Notes under the pieces: model-generated | The model's input: the letters and a program-made list of their open reading frames with translations, nothing else | Told to the model about the DNA's origin: nothing | Databases searched by the model: none | Shown: positions 8,386 through 17,681 of the stretch, one piece after another | Position numbering within the stretch: position 1 is the first letter of the stretch | How the letters are laid out: the number at the start of each line of letters is the position of its first letter | Source of the DNA: CAZXEU01 sp964639665 | GTDB lineage: Bacteria; Bacteroidota; Rhodothermia; Rhodothermales; Bin80 | NCBI GenBank assembly: GCA_964639665.1 | Contig: CAZXEU010000007.1 | Coordinates: 1 to 41,188, forward strand | Direction of reading: 5' to 3' | DNA: 41,188 bases | Program-made: the position numbers and the translations under genes

Positions 8386-10182
8386 GTGAATGTTCTGGGT
8401 ATATCCTGCTGGTACCATGACGCGGCGGCCTGCCTGCTCCAGGAAGGAGCTATAACCGCCGCAGCGCACGAGGAGCGCTTTACGCGCCGCAAGCACGACG
8501 CGTCTTTCCCGCGCCACGCGATTCGCTTCTGTCTGAAGGCCGGTCGCGTGTCGGCAACCGATCTCGACATCGTTGCCTTCTATGACAAACCGTTCCTGAA
8601 ATTCGAGCGGCTTCTGGAGACGTATCTAAGCTATGCGCCGCGGGGGCTGAAGTCGTTTCTGGCAGCTATGCCTGTTTGGCTCAAGGAAAAGCTCTGGATT
8701 CCTGACTTGGTGAAGAAGGAGCTGGGCTATACGGGCAGGATACTCTTTCCCGAGCATCACCAAAGCCATGCGGCCAGTGCCTTCTTCCCTTCGCCGTTCT
8801 GTCGAGCGGCCTTCCTGACGACGGATGGCGTAGGAGAGTGGACCACGACTGCGTTCGGTACGGGCGACGGAAACAGGCTGCGGTTTGAATCTGAAATCCG
8901 CTTTCCCCATTCCCTTGGACTTCTATACAGCTCCTTTACCTACTTTTGCGGCTTCAGGGTGAATTCGGGCGAATACAAGCTGATGGGCCTGGCACCCTAC
9001 GGCGAACCCAGGTATGCAGGCATCATTCTGGACGAGCTGCTGGATCTGAAGCCGGATGGTTCCTTCCGGCTGAACATGGATAATTTTACCTACGCAGCCG
9101 GCCTGAGGATGACAGGCCGCAGGTTTGCGCAGCTGTTCGGAGGCCCACCCAGAGAGCCCGAAAGCGACCTTACTCGCCGCGAAATGGATCTAGCGCGGTC
9201 CGTGCAGGTAGTCCTGGAAGAGGCCATGCTCCGCAAGGTACGCCACGTACGGAGGAGCACCGGTGAGTCGAAGCTCTGCCTTGCAGGCGGCGTGGCACTC
9301 AATTGCGTGGCCAATGGCCGAATCCTGTCTTCCGGCGATTTTGAAGAGGTATGGATCCAGCCGGCTGCCGGGGATGCCGGGGGAGCCCTGGGAGCTGCGT
9401 ACATGGCCTGGCATGAATACCTGGAACAGCCTCGCCAGGTGGTCTTGCCGGATGCGATGCGGGGGGCGTTCCTGGGACCGGCATATTTGGACTCGGAGAT
9501 CAGGGCGTTCCTGGAGGCTGAATCCGTGCCCTTTGAGGAGCTAGGTATTACCTCGCTCTGCCAGCGCGTTTCAGACCTGCTGGCGGACCAGAAGATTGTG
9601 GGATGGTTTCAAGGGCGCATGGAGTATGGTCCCAGGGCGCTGGGTGCCCGCAGCATACTCGCTGATCCACGCGGGAGCCACATACAGCGGCGCGTAAACC
9701 TGAACATCAAGTACAGGGAGAGCTTTCGCCCCTTTGCACCATGTGTCCGGGCAGAGCGGGCGCGGGATTATTTTGCCCTGCAGACCGACAGCCCGTACAT
9801 GCTGCTCGTTGCCCTTGTCCTCGGGGCGACGGCCGACAGGTCAGCGTGGGGTCGCAGCGTTGAATCTCCCGTTCCGGCCGTCACGCACGTGGATGGGTCG
9901 GCCCGCATTCAAACGGTGGACAGGCACACCAATCCGCTCTTGTGGCAACTGCTTGGCGTATTCGAAGAAACAACGGGTTGTCCCGTACTGGTAAACACCA
10001 GTTTCAACGTTCGTGGCGAGCCCATGGTGTGCTCTCCGGCGGATGCGCTTGCCTGCTTCCTGGCTACACACATGGACGTGCTTGTGCTAGGCTCCTGCAT
10101 CGTACTGAAGAGCACGCTGGCGGACGCGGAGCGCCACGTAAAGTCGGCCGAACAATTGGCAGCCTTGCATGGCCTGGACTAG
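8386..10182 (+). CDS. NodU/CmcH-type O-carbamoyltransferase
   Basis: This enzyme of about 598 residues belongs to the family that uses carbamoyl phosphate and ATP to make carbamoyl-adenylate and transfer the carbamoyl group to a hydroxyl acceptor (TobZ, NodU and CmcH are examples). The N-terminal Kae1-like ASKHA fold starts 'VLGISCWYHDAAACLL' and has the metal-site block 'EHHQSHAASAFFPS' and the nucleotide block 'LAGGVALNC'. The C-terminal domain shows 'GRMEYGPRALGARSILADPR' and 'LVNTSFNVRGEP'. The GTG at 8386 was chosen because translation from it begins directly at the conserved domain; an ATG at 8326 would add 20 unrelated residues and overlap valS. No antibiotic, Nod-factor or polysaccharide cluster is adjacent, so the acceptor is unknown. 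Confidence 0.9.
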   Translation: MNVLGISCWYHDAAACLLQEGAITAAAHEERFTRRKHDASFPRHAIRFCLKAGRVSATDLDIVAFYDKPFLKFERLLETYLSYAPRGLKSFLAAMPVWLKEKLWIPDLVKKELGYTGRILFPEHHQSHAASAFFPSPFCRAAFLTTDGVGEWTTTAFGTGDGNRLRFESEIRFPHSLGLLYSSFTYFCGFRVNSGEYKLMGLAPYGEPRYAGIILDELLDLKPDGSFRLNMDNFTYAAGLRMTGRRFAQLFGGPPREPESDLTRREMDLARSVQVVLEEAMLRKVRHVRRSTGESKLCLAGGVALNCVANGRILSSGDFEEVWIQPAAGDAGGALGAAYMAWHEYLEQPRQVVLPDAMRGAFLGPAYLDSEIRAFLEAESVPFEELGITSLCQRVSDLLADQKIVGWFQGRMEYGPRALGARSILADPRGSHIQRRVNLNIKYRESFRPFAPCVRAERARDYFALQTDSPYMLLVALVLGATADRSAWGRSVESPVPAVTHVDGSARIQTVDRHTNPLLWQLLGVFEETTGCPVLVNTSFNVRGEPMVCSPADALACFLATHMDVLVLGSCIVLKSTLADAERHVKSAEQLAALHGLD

Positions 10183-10206
10183 AGCGCAGGGAAGCTCATA
10201 GTCCGG

Positions 10207-11364
10207 TCAATAGGTTGGCACGGCCGGGTCTATTTCCTGGCTCCACGCCAGGATTCCGCCTTTCAGATTGACGGCCTTGCCGTAGCCGGACGCCCGCAGG
10301 TATTGTACTGCTCTCGCCGAACGCCCTCCAGACCGGCAGTGCACGACAAGCAGCTCACCGGGAGCGGCTTTCAGCTCTCCGATCCTCTCAGACAGCGCTT
10401 CTACCGGAATCAACTGGTCGGCGTCGATGCTCGCGATCCCCTGTTCGAAGGGTTTCCGGACATCCAGAAGGAATGGCTTCTGGCCGTTTTGTCGCATTGC
10501 GTGAAGTTCTGATACGGTGATTTCGGGAACGGTCATGGTGGCAGTATCACAAGCGTAAGAGGAGTCCGGTAACGATAATCCTTTCTCTGCTTCCCCGCAA
10601 GCCGCGCAGGTACGCTCACGTGGCACGTGCAAAATGCGGAATTCCCCCGTCAATCCATCGAACATGAGCATCCGGCCCACAAGCGGCTCACCGATTCCAA
10701 GTAGCAGCTTGATGACTTCGTTGGCCTGGAGTGAACCTACGATGCCCGGGAGCACCCCCAGGACGCCTCCTTCCGCGCAAGACGGGACCAGTCCTCCCGG
10801 GGGTAGGTCCGGGAATATGCACCGGTAGCATGGGCCCTCAGGATGGGCAAAGACGGCCACCTGTCCCTCGAACTTGTAGACCGATCCGTACACATTGGGT
10901 CGCTGTGCCAGAATGCACGCATCATTTACTAGGTAGCGTGTAGGAAAGTTGTCCGAGCCGTCTGCGACGATATCATAGTCGCGCACAAGCTGTACGGCGT
11001 TGTCGCGCGTGAGCCGCACCGCATGAGCCTCCAGGGAGACAAACGGATTGATTTCTTTCAGGGTATCCCTCGCTGATGACACCTTTTGTCTGCCGACATC
11101 CGACGAGCCGTGCAGCAGCTGGCGATGCAGGTTGGACGCATCCACTACATCGGAATCCACTATTCCTAGGCGACCGACGCCGGCTGCCGCCAGGTACATT
11201 GCGAGCGGAGACCCCAGACCGCCGGCGCCGACAATCAATACAGATGCTGCCTTGAGAGTACGCTGACCGGAAGGCCCTACATTCTCAAGCGAGAAATGGC
11301 GCTGATAGCGCCGCCTTTCTTCTGAACTGAGGCGAAGATCTGGAGTACGAGCAGCCTTGTTCAT
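10207..11364 (-). CDS. ThiF/MoeB-type adenylyltransferase fused to a rhodanese domain
   Basis: This 385-residue E1-like enzyme activates the C-terminal glycine of a ubiquitin-fold sulfur carrier (MoaD or ThiS type) by adenylation, and its rhodanese domain can then supply persulfide sulfur. The architecture is like eukaryotic MOCS3/Uba4. The nucleotide-binding loop is G46-AGGLG, the zinc cysteines are C179/C182 and C253/C256, and C196 in 'VPSCAEGG' sits where the E1 cysteine is expected. The rhodanese domain is about 283-380, with active-site C343 in 'HCRSGGRS'. No moaD, moaE, thiS or thiG is nearby, so molybdopterin versus thiamine versus tRNA thiolation cannot be decided. It is convergent with the carbamoyltransferase gene, with a 24-bp gap. 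Confidence 0.93.
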   Translation of the reverse strand: MNKAARTPDLRLSSEERRRYQRHFSLENVGPSGQRTLKAASVLIVGAGGLGSPLAMYLAAAGVGRLGIVDSDVVDASNLHRQLLHGSSDVGRQKVSSARDTLKEINPFVSLEAHAVRLTRDNAVQLVRDYDIVADGSDNFPTRYLVNDACILAQRPNVYGSVYKFEGQVAVFAHPEGPCYRCIFPDLPPGGLVPSCAEGGVLGVLPGIVGSLQANEVIKLLLGIGEPLVGRMLMFDGLTGEFRILHVPRERTCAACGEAEKGLSLPDSSYACDTATMTVPEITVSELHAMRQNGQKPFLLDVRKPFEQGIASIDADQLIPVEALSERIGELKAAPGELLVVHCRSGGRSARAVQYLRASGYGKAVNLKGGILAWSQEIDPAVPTY

Positions 11365-11563
11365 TGCGCCGCTGCAATCAGGATTCGGGAAATAGTTGCA
11401 CGTCCGGTAGGTGGCTGGCCGTTGCCAAATCCCGGCACCTTTCCTATGTCTTGGCGCTTACAATCGCAGTTGCGCGGTACTTGTTTCGACAACTGCTCAC
11501 AAGAGGGCGTGCCTGTGCATAGGGACGTCAATATCACACGCAGGATGAGTTCATGGCTTGGCA

Positions 11564-12259
11564 ATGAGATCTCTTGATTCCCTGTCTATTTTGCCAGCAC
11601 AAGTACGGGTCAAGGTCTGCTGCATTGGCAGCCTGGAGGAAGCCCGGACCGCGATCACCTTCGGGGCCTCTGCTCTCGGCCTGGTCTCGGCCATGCCGAG
11701 TGGGCCGGGGTGCATAGAGGAGGACCTGATTGCGGAGATTGCCAGGGAAGTGCCGCCACCCATTGCAACTTTCCTGCTGACTGCCCATCAAGAGCCGGGT
11801 GCGATAATTGACCAGCATCGCACGTGTCGCACGACTACAATCCAGTTTGTGGACAGTCTCGATACGACAGCCTATCCGGTGCTCCGGCGGCACTTGCCCG
11901 GCATTGGTCTCGTCCAGGTGATACACGTCAGGGACGGGGCGGCGCTAGAGCACGCGCTGGAGGCGGCTCCGCACGTAGATGCCTTGTTGCTGGATTCGGG
12001 TAATCCCTCTCTCACTGTGAAGGAGCTCGGGGGCACGGGGCGGGTCCACGACTGGTCGGTCAGCAGGGAAATCTGCCGCAGGTCACCGCGGCCCGTTTTT
12101 CTGGCCGGAGGTCTGCGTCCCGGCAATGTGGCGGAGGCCGTGTCCGTTGTGCGGCCATTCGGCGTGGACCTATGCACGGGCATCCGCACGGAAGGGGCCC
12201 TCGATGCGCCCAAACTCTCGCGCTTCATGGATGCCGTAGTTGGCGGCAGCACGCGCTGA
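11564..12259 (+). CDS. Phosphoribosylanthranilate isomerase-like (TrpF fold) protein
   Basis: This is a TIM-barrel protein of about 231 residues resembling TrpF, which isomerises phosphoribosylanthranilate in tryptophan synthesis. The first strand reads 'VKVCCIGS' instead of the usual K-(I/V)-C-G-(I/L)-T. The catalytic cysteine position is kept but the following glycine is cysteine. The probable catalytic aspartate is in 'ALLLDSGNPSL', and the phosphate-binding end is represented by 'FLAGGLRPGNV' and 'GVDLCTGIRT'. An in-frame TTG at 11558 is an alternative start; an AGGATGAG at 11542-11549 lies upstream of both. No trp genes are adjacent, so this may be a true but isolated TrpF or a paralogue with a different substrate. 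Confidence 0.75.
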   Translation: MRSLDSLSILPAQVRVKVCCIGSLEEARTAITFGASALGLVSAMPSGPGCIEEDLIAEIAREVPPPIATFLLTAHQEPGAIIDQHRTCRTTTIQFVDSLDTTAYPVLRRHLPGIGLVQVIHVRDGAALEHALEAAPHVDALLLDSGNPSLTVKELGGTGRVHDWSVSREICRRSPRPVFLAGGLRPGNVAEAVSVVRPFGVDLCTGIRTEGALDAPKLSRFMDAVVGGSTR

Positions 12260-12461
12260 ATTTGCCTATGGTCCAGTAGGTCCTGCGCGGCCGTGGCCAC
12301 TTGGTGCGAGCGTTGCTGTCGCCCGGGTGCGCGGGCAATAGCGTCGCATGAGGCTTGCCGCGCAACTGGCCCTGTCTGTCCGAATGACGCAGTGCCGCCG
12401 TCAACTGCAACGTCTTTGCGGCTGTATCGTCTATTAGTCTCTCCGATCTCCAAACCACCGG

Positions 12462-12947
12462 ATGAACATGAATATCTTTGCTTCCAAGTCCATTGCTATT
12501 CTGGGATTTATCCTGCTATTCCTGCCCGCGCAGCGGCTTTCGGCTCAGAGTTCAAGAGACGATGTTCGCGCCGTAATTGATCAGCTGTTTGACGGCATGC
12601 GTGCCGGTGACAGCAGCATGGTGGCAAGCACATTCCACGAGGGCGCGCAAATGGGTCGCGCGCTGGAATCCGAATACCGGCTGGGGTCAAATGAGGGATT
12701 CATTCGATCCATTGCTGCACCTAGGGACCGGGTTTTTGATGAGCGAATCTGGGATGTCCGGATACATGTGGACCAGCGACTTGCTTCGGCGTGGATGGAA
12801 TACGTCTTCTACCTGGGTGATGAGCTGCACCACTGTGGTGTAAACTCCATGCTGTTCTACCGAACAGACGATGGATGGAAGATCACCAATCTGGTAGACA
12901 CCGATCGGGGGCTAGACTGCGACATTCCGGCCGAACTGCAGAAGTAA
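12462..12947 (+). CDS. Secreted NTF2-like (SnoaL/DUF4440-type) protein
   Basis: This 161-residue protein has a clear Sec signal peptide (residues 1-28, ending 'QRLSAQ'), so it works in the periplasm or outside. The rest has the cone-shaped NTF2-like pattern: an N-terminal helix 'VRAVIDQLFDGMRAGDSSMVAS', a 'F....' loop, then strands ending 'HHCGVNSMLFYRTDDGWKITNLVDT'. Members of this fold bind small hydrophobic ligands or act as unknown lumenal proteins; no catalytic residues can be assigned. It stands alone between the TrpF-like gene and the convergent purF. About 200 bp upstream hold no gene and presumably its promoter. The function is unknown. Confidence 0.75.
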   Translation: MNMNIFASKSIAILGFILLFLPAQRLSAQSSRDDVRAVIDQLFDGMRAGDSSMVASTFHEGAQMGRALESEYRLGSNEGFIRSIAAPRDRVFDERIWDVRIHVDQRLASAWMEYVFYLGDELHHCGVNSMLFYRTDDGWKITNLVDTDRGLDCDIPAELQK

Positions 12948-12978
12948 CCATGTTCGGACCACTTTGGGCCGCCGCCCG

Positions 12979-14472
12979 CTAGTCGAATTCTTCCTTGGTC
13001 ACACCAAGATCGACCGGAACGGGATACTTGGCCGTGAAGCACGCATCACAAAAACCCCGCTCTTCCTTGCTGGATGACCGCACCACCTCATTCATTCCGT
13101 CGACGGACAGGTACGCCAGCGATTCTACGCCGAGCCAGGCACCTATGGCATCCGCGTCATCGAAATGGCTGGCAAGCAATTCCTCACGGCTTGGAAAATC
13201 CATACCGTAGAAGCACGGACTAACCACTTTTGGTGAAGCCACTCGGAAATGGACTTCGCGTGCACCGGCATCCCGAATCATCTTGACCAGCAAGCGAGCC
13301 GTCGTGCCCCGGACAATTGAGTCGTCGACTACCACCACGATGCGATCCTTAAGCAGACCGTCGACCGTGTTGAACTTGCATCTGACCTGCATTTCCCGCT
13401 TGTCCTGACCGGGAGCAATGAATGTGCGGCCGACATAGTGATTTCTTATCAGGCCGATTTCATATCTGCAGCGATAGCCAAGTTTGAGACATCCGTTGAC
13501 ATATCCCAGCGCGGCCGTATTGGAAGAGTCGGGAACAGAAACAACAATGGGCGCCTTGGCCTCTGCCGGAACACGCGGTACGGGGGCATCGCGCGCGAGT
13601 TGTTCACCAAACCGGCGCCTGATCTTGTCTACCATTTCTCCATAGACCTTCGAATCAGGCCGGGAGAAGTAGATGTACTCAAAAATACACTGTGAAATGC
13701 CGTGGCGATTCGGTAGCTGAATGCTGAGGAAGTCCTCCTCTTCACAGCTTTCGCGGTCGATGACCAGAACCTCTCCAGGTGCAATGTCCCGGACAAAGGT
13801 GGCGCCTATCAGGTCAAATGCGCACGATTCACTGGCAACACAGAACGCCTTCCGGCCGCTGCCGTCAGGATGGTCATAGCGACCCAGCGCGAGCGGCCTG
13901 AACCCATTGGCATCACGCGTTGCGACGAGAAAGTCGTCTGTCAGGATCAGCAGGGCAAAGCCGCCTTCCACCTGCGTAAGGGCGCCCAGTATTTGGTCAA
14001 TCTGCTTTCGGCGCCGGCTCTGCGCTATCAGGTGCAGTATCAGCTCGCTGTCGGAAGTAGTCTGAAACAAGGTGCCGCGGTCACTGAACGCCCGCCTGAG
14101 TTCCCGTACGTTGGAAAGATTGCCGTTATGGGCGATCGCCAGGTTTCCCTGCTTGTATTGCACCCGAAAGGGCTGGATGTTTGCTCGACTCTGGGAGGCC
14201 CCGCTGGTGGAATAGCGGGTATGGCCGATGGCCGCGTCGCCAAGCAGCGTGGAATTGAAGATGTTGGGATTGCTGAATACGTCCAGGACTAGTCCGAAGT
14301 CCTTGTGCACCGGCATGATCGGGCGCTTGCGGTGCTCATCAAAAGTGGACGTGACAATTCCGCAGGACTCCTGTCCTCTGTGCTGGAGCGCATGCAGCCC
14401 GAAATAAGTAAGCCGGGCTGCGTCCGGAACGTTATAAATGCCAAATACGCCGCAGTTATCGTTAACAGATCG
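12979..14472 (-). CDS. purF: Amidophosphoribosyltransferase
   Basis: This is the first committed enzyme of purine synthesis, transferring glutamine amide nitrogen to PRPP. From the ATG at 14472 the product is 497 residues and begins 'MRSVNDNCGVFGIY'. Cleavage of seven residues would expose the N-terminal nucleophile C8 of the Ntn glutaminase domain. A TTG at 14505 in the same frame would lengthen the propeptide and is less likely. The PRPP-binding loop is 'VVVVDDSIVRGTT'. Cysteines in 'SQCIFEYIYF', 'SPCFYGMD' and 'CDACFTAKYP' match the four [4Fe-4S] ligands of the Bacillus-type, oxygen-sensitive PurF. It is downstream of the CorC-like gene on the same strand, with a gap of about 120 bp. Confidence 0.96.
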   Translation of the reverse strand, partial: RSVNDNCGVFGIYNVPDAARLTYFGLHALQHRGQESCGIVTSTFDEHRKRPIMPVHKDFGLVLDVFSNPNIFNSTLLGDAAIGHTRYSTSGASQSRANIQPFRVQYKQGNLAIAHNGNLSNVRELRRAFSDRGTLFQTTSDSELILHLIAQSRRRKQIDQILGALTQVEGGFALLILTDDFLVATRDANGFRPLALGRYDHPDGSGRKAFCVASESCAFDLIGATFVRDIAPGEVLVIDRESCEEEDFLSIQLPNRHGISQCIFEYIYFSRPDSKVYGEMVDKIRRRFGEQLARDAPVPRVPAEAKAPIVVSVPDSSNTAALGYVNGCLKLGYRCRYEIGLIRNHYVGRTFIAPGQDKREMQVRCKFNTVDGLLKDRIVVVVDDSIVRGTTARLLVKMIRDAGAREVHFRVASPKVVSPCFYGMDFPSREELLASHFDDADAIGAWLGVESLAYLSVDGMNEVVRSSSKEERGFCDACFTAKYPVPVDLGVTKEEFD

Positions 14473-14595
14473 CATACCGAGAGGCGTATTGCCGACAACT
14501 AGCAAATATACGAAAGTAAAGGGATCGGGTGCGCCACGAATGCCGGTAGTCGGCTGGCAGCATCAGGCGAATAAGTCGATTTCAGACCAGTAGTG

Positions 14596-15888
14596 TCAGT
14601 CCGGTTCGGATCGCGGCGCCACGGTAGCCTGCACGACGCGGATACGATTGTTCTCGACGGCCTCAACGGTAAGTGAAAGTCTGCCGTAGTGCACGGTGTC
14701 TCCTTCTCCGGGGATATCGCCTGCCAGGTGAAAGACCAGTCCGCCGAGAGTTTCAAAGTCAAAGTCCTCGTTGTCCAGGTCTAGGTCCAGCACTTCGCCC
14801 AGATCGTCCAGGTTCATGCGGGCGTCAATGCGGTAGCGGCCATCCTCCACTCGTTCGTATTCCGGACCTTCGTCTTCGTCGTGCTCATCCCGGAAGTCTC
14901 CCACTACCTCCTCCAACACGTCCTCCAGCGCGACTAGTCCCGCTGTTCCTCCGTACTCATCCACGACAATGGCGATATGGGTCTTGCGCCGCTGGAAATC
15001 CTCCAGCAGATCGTCAAGCTTCTTGCCCATGGGGACGAACATGGGCGGACGCATCAGGCGTGTCCAGTCCGGCCGGGAGACGGCCTGACCGGAGGGGAGA
15101 TAGGGTAGCAGATCCTTGGCATGGATGATGCCGAGGATATTGTCCAGATGGTCCACGTATAGCGGCAAGCGGGAGTGGCCGGTGGTTCGAATGAGCTCGA
15201 GAGCATCGAACATGCTCGCCGTAACGGGAAGAGCCACGATGTCGAGCCGATTGATCATTACGGCTCGAACCGGCGTGTCGCCGAAGTCGACTATGGACTG
15301 GATCCACGCGTGCTCGTCATCCTCAAGGGAGCCGTGCGCCCGTCCGATTTCGGCCATCATCTTGACGTCGTCCGGCGACAGAACGTCGGGACGCACAAGC
15401 CAGCGGCTTAATCCGCGCTGGGTTCGCCTCATCAAGAGTGCGATCACGGCGACACCGGGAAAGAGCAGGCGGTAGAGCAGCCGGAGGGGCGTTGCGACAA
15501 CGCGGCTGTAGGATTCGGCGTGCCGGGACGCAATCAGCTTTGGCGTGATTTCGCTGATTACCAGGAGGACAAAAGCGAGTACTACGACCTCGACAACAAA
15601 CGTTGCCGCTGTGCTCCACTGCTGCGCCTCGGCCACTTCTGCCGTTACCAGAGCGGCGAGAACCGCCGCGGTAACGTTAATGACCGTATTGAGAATCAGG
15701 ATGGTAATGAGGAGGTGCTGAGGCTTCGACAGCAGCCTCAGCACCTGGCGGCTAGCCTTGTCACTACGCCTTGAAAGCGACTCCCGCGCGGCAGCGTCAA
15801 GAGAAAACAGTGCGACCTCCGACCCTGATACCACGGCCGACGCCAAGAGGAGCGCAACAATAGCAATGACCGAACCTGGTTCGATCAA
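14596..15888 (-). CDS. CorC/HlyC-family membrane protein with CBS domains
   Basis: This 430-residue protein has the CNNM-CBS-CorC architecture. A DUF21/CNNM membrane domain covers residues 1 to about 190 with four hydrophobic segments ('VIAIVALLLASAVVSGSEVA' is the first). A CBS pair spans about 205-330, including the conserved 'DEYGGTAGLVALEDVLEEVVG', and the C-terminal CorC_HlyC domain spans about 345-425. Relatives act in Mg2+/Co2+ efflux or homeostasis; older 'hemolysin' names have little support. An acidic patch 'DEHDEDEGPEYE' lies between the CBS and CorC domains. The start codon appears to be TTG (15886-15888), directly at the first membrane segment. Confidence 0.9.
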   Translation of the reverse strand: MIEPGSVIAIVALLLASAVVSGSEVALFSLDAAARESLSRRSDKASRQVLRLLSKPQHLLITILILNTVINVTAAVLAALVTAEVAEAQQWSTAATFVVEVVVLAFVLLVISEITPKLIASRHAESYSRVVATPLRLLYRLLFPGVAVIALLMRRTQRGLSRWLVRPDVLSPDDVKMMAEIGRAHGSLEDDEHAWIQSIVDFGDTPVRAVMINRLDIVALPVTASMFDALELIRTTGHSRLPLYVDHLDNILGIIHAKDLLPYLPSGQAVSRPDWTRLMRPPMFVPMGKKLDDLLEDFQRRKTHIAIVVDEYGGTAGLVALEDVLEEVVGDFRDEHDEDEGPEYERVEDGRYRIDARMNLDDLGEVLDLDLDNEDFDFETLGGLVFHLAGDIPGEGDTVHYGRLSLTVEAVENNRIRVVQATVAPRSEPD

Positions 15889-16000
15889 TGATTCAACCGT
15901 CTGCGGGACGACGACACGGCCAAGCCTGTTGCATACAACGCTCTAACCCATGATACGGCAAGGTCCCCCGAAGGGTTTTCTGCCGGGTAGCGTGCAAGGC

Positions 16001-17383
16001 CTAGAAGTAGGTGCCGGTTAAGATGATAAAGAGCAGGGTGACAAGCACGGCCAGCGGACAGATGACCTTGACCAGGAACCCCAGGACCGGAGCGCCCGGC
16101 AGAGGAAATCCTGCGCCGGGGCCCTCTTCCAGCGAAGCGACGAGCTTGGGTACGCCCCACTTCCAGCCGGCAAACACGCAGATCAGAATTGCCCCTACGC
16201 TAAGGGCATAGTTGCCCCAGAGATTGTTGTTCAGGGTCAGGAAGTCCCAGCTTCCGAAAATGCCGCCCTCTCCGAGCCACGATACGGCTCCGGTTGCCAG
16301 GGCGGACGGTGCAGCAAGAAAGAAGCAGGCCCCTCCCACGAGTATGGCAGCCTTCTTGCGAGGCCAGCCCCTCTCGTCTATGAAGTACGCCACCACAACT
16401 TCCAGCAGACTGATAGTGGAAGTCAGGGCCGCGATGGAAAGTAGCGCGAAGAAAGCCACCGCCACCACCGCGCCGGCGGGCATCGCATTGAAGATCGTAG
16501 GGAGCACCACGAACACCAGCCCTGGGCCGCTGCCGGGCTCTGCACCGGCAAAGAACAGGGCGGGGAAGATGATTAGGCCGGCCAGGATCGCAATAAAGGT
16601 ATCAAACAGGGCCACCGACGCTCCCGCCTTCCACAGATTCTCCGACTTGGACACATAGGACCCGTATGTGATCATGGCTCCCATTCCCAGGCTGAGACTG
16701 AACAGGGCTTGTCCAAGCGCACCCATGACAACTCCGAATGTCAGCTCGGAAAAGTCGGGCCTGAATAGATACACCAGCCCTTCTCCACCTCGTGGCAGCG
16801 TAAGTGAACGCACCGCCAGGACTACAAGCAGGACCAGCAAGACAGGCATCAGGATCTTTGTTACGCGCTCGATCCCGCCAGAGACGCCTCCCTGTACTAC
16901 CACAACTGTAAGGGCGAGGAATGCCCCGGCCAGAATTAGCGCAAGCCATGGATTGCTCACAAAGGCGCTGAATATGGAACTGCTTGCTTCGGCGTTGGCA
17001 GCTTCTGTCAGGCCTCCGGTCAGGGCCATGTACAGGTATCCAAGCGTCCAGCCGGCGACGACCGAGTAGAAGGCGAGAATGGCAAATCCGGCAAGGACGC
17101 CCAGACCTCCCACATAAGGCCAGACCGAGCCGGGAACCAGGCGCTTGAAGGCACCGACAGGATTGCTCTGTGTATGGCGTCCGATGGAAAGCTCCGTCAG
17201 CATCACAGGAAGCCCGATTACGAGGACGAACGCTAGGTAAATGACTACGAATACGCCTCCACCTCCCTCTCCTGCGGAGTATGGGAAACGCCAGATATTG
17301 CCGAGGCCAATAGCCGATCCCGCCGCGGCGAGAATAAACCCAACACTACCGCTCCATTGTCCGCGCGAGGGTGTAGTAGCCAT
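16001..17383 (-). CDS. Neurotransmitter:sodium symporter family transporter
   Basis: This 460-residue inner-membrane protein of the SLC6/NSS family should import an amino acid or related amine with Na+. The signature of helix 1 is clear: 'AAAGSAIGLGNIWRFPY' with the unwound Gly-rich region that holds substrate and sodium. This is followed by 'GGGGVFVVIYLAFVLVIGLPVMLTELSIGRHTQ' as helix 2 and loop, and about eleven to twelve hydrophobic segments overall. The C-terminal helix ends 'LLFIILTGTYF'. The substrate cannot be predicted safely; hydrophobic amino acids are the commonest in the bacterial group. The upstream region (17384 onward) is the long non-coding stretch containing the transposon-like remnant. 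Confidence 0.93.
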   Translation of the reverse strand: MATTPSRGQWSGSVGFILAAAGSAIGLGNIWRFPYSAGEGGGGVFVVIYLAFVLVIGLPVMLTELSIGRHTQSNPVGAFKRLVPGSVWPYVGGLGVLAGFAILAFYSVVAGWTLGYLYMALTGGLTEAANAEASSSIFSAFVSNPWLALILAGAFLALTVVVVQGGVSGGIERVTKILMPVLLVLLVVLAVRSLTLPRGGEGLVYLFRPDFSELTFGVVMGALGQALFSLSLGMGAMITYGSYVSKSENLWKAGASVALFDTFIAILAGLIIFPALFFAGAEPGSGPGLVFVVLPTIFNAMPAGAVVAVAFFALLSIAALTSTISLLEVVVAYFIDERGWPRKKAAILVGGACFFLAAPSALATGAVSWLGEGGIFGSWDFLTLNNNLWGNYALSVGAILICVFAGWKWGVPKLVASLEEGPGAGFPLPGAPVLGFLVKVICPLAVLVTLLFIILTGTYF

Positions 17384-17415
17384 CAGAGTGTCCCGGTTTT
17401 TGAATTACAATGAGT

Positions 17416-17424
17416 GGGAATTAC
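17416..17424 (+). repeat. GGGAATTAC copy (possible vacant or relic insertion target)
   Basis: The nine bases GGGAATTAC occur here, at 17682-17690 and at 40931-40939. At the other two sites they abut transposon left-end sequence. Here the similarity ends after GGGAATTACA, and no hairpin follows at the expected distance. It may be an unoccupied target-like sequence or simply chance. Confidence 0.3.
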
Positions 17425-17681
17425 ACGCTTAGGCAGCTTAAATGCAAGACGTGCTTTTGCCGCTCTCTCCGGGCGAATTGGTGGCTGCGGCCGACGTGAT
17501 CGCATGGCGACGCAGTTCGTAGCTTGCCTGCCGCCAGCGTATGGAGAAGCGCCTGACTGGCTTCGCGCGGGTGGACTGGGCGCCGGTTGTAATCCGCCAT
17601 TTGAGCGAGTGAGGCTGCACCGAAGACTCAATGCTGCGGCGAGTGCGTCCACTTACGTCAGGACAGTTACGAGTATACTAA

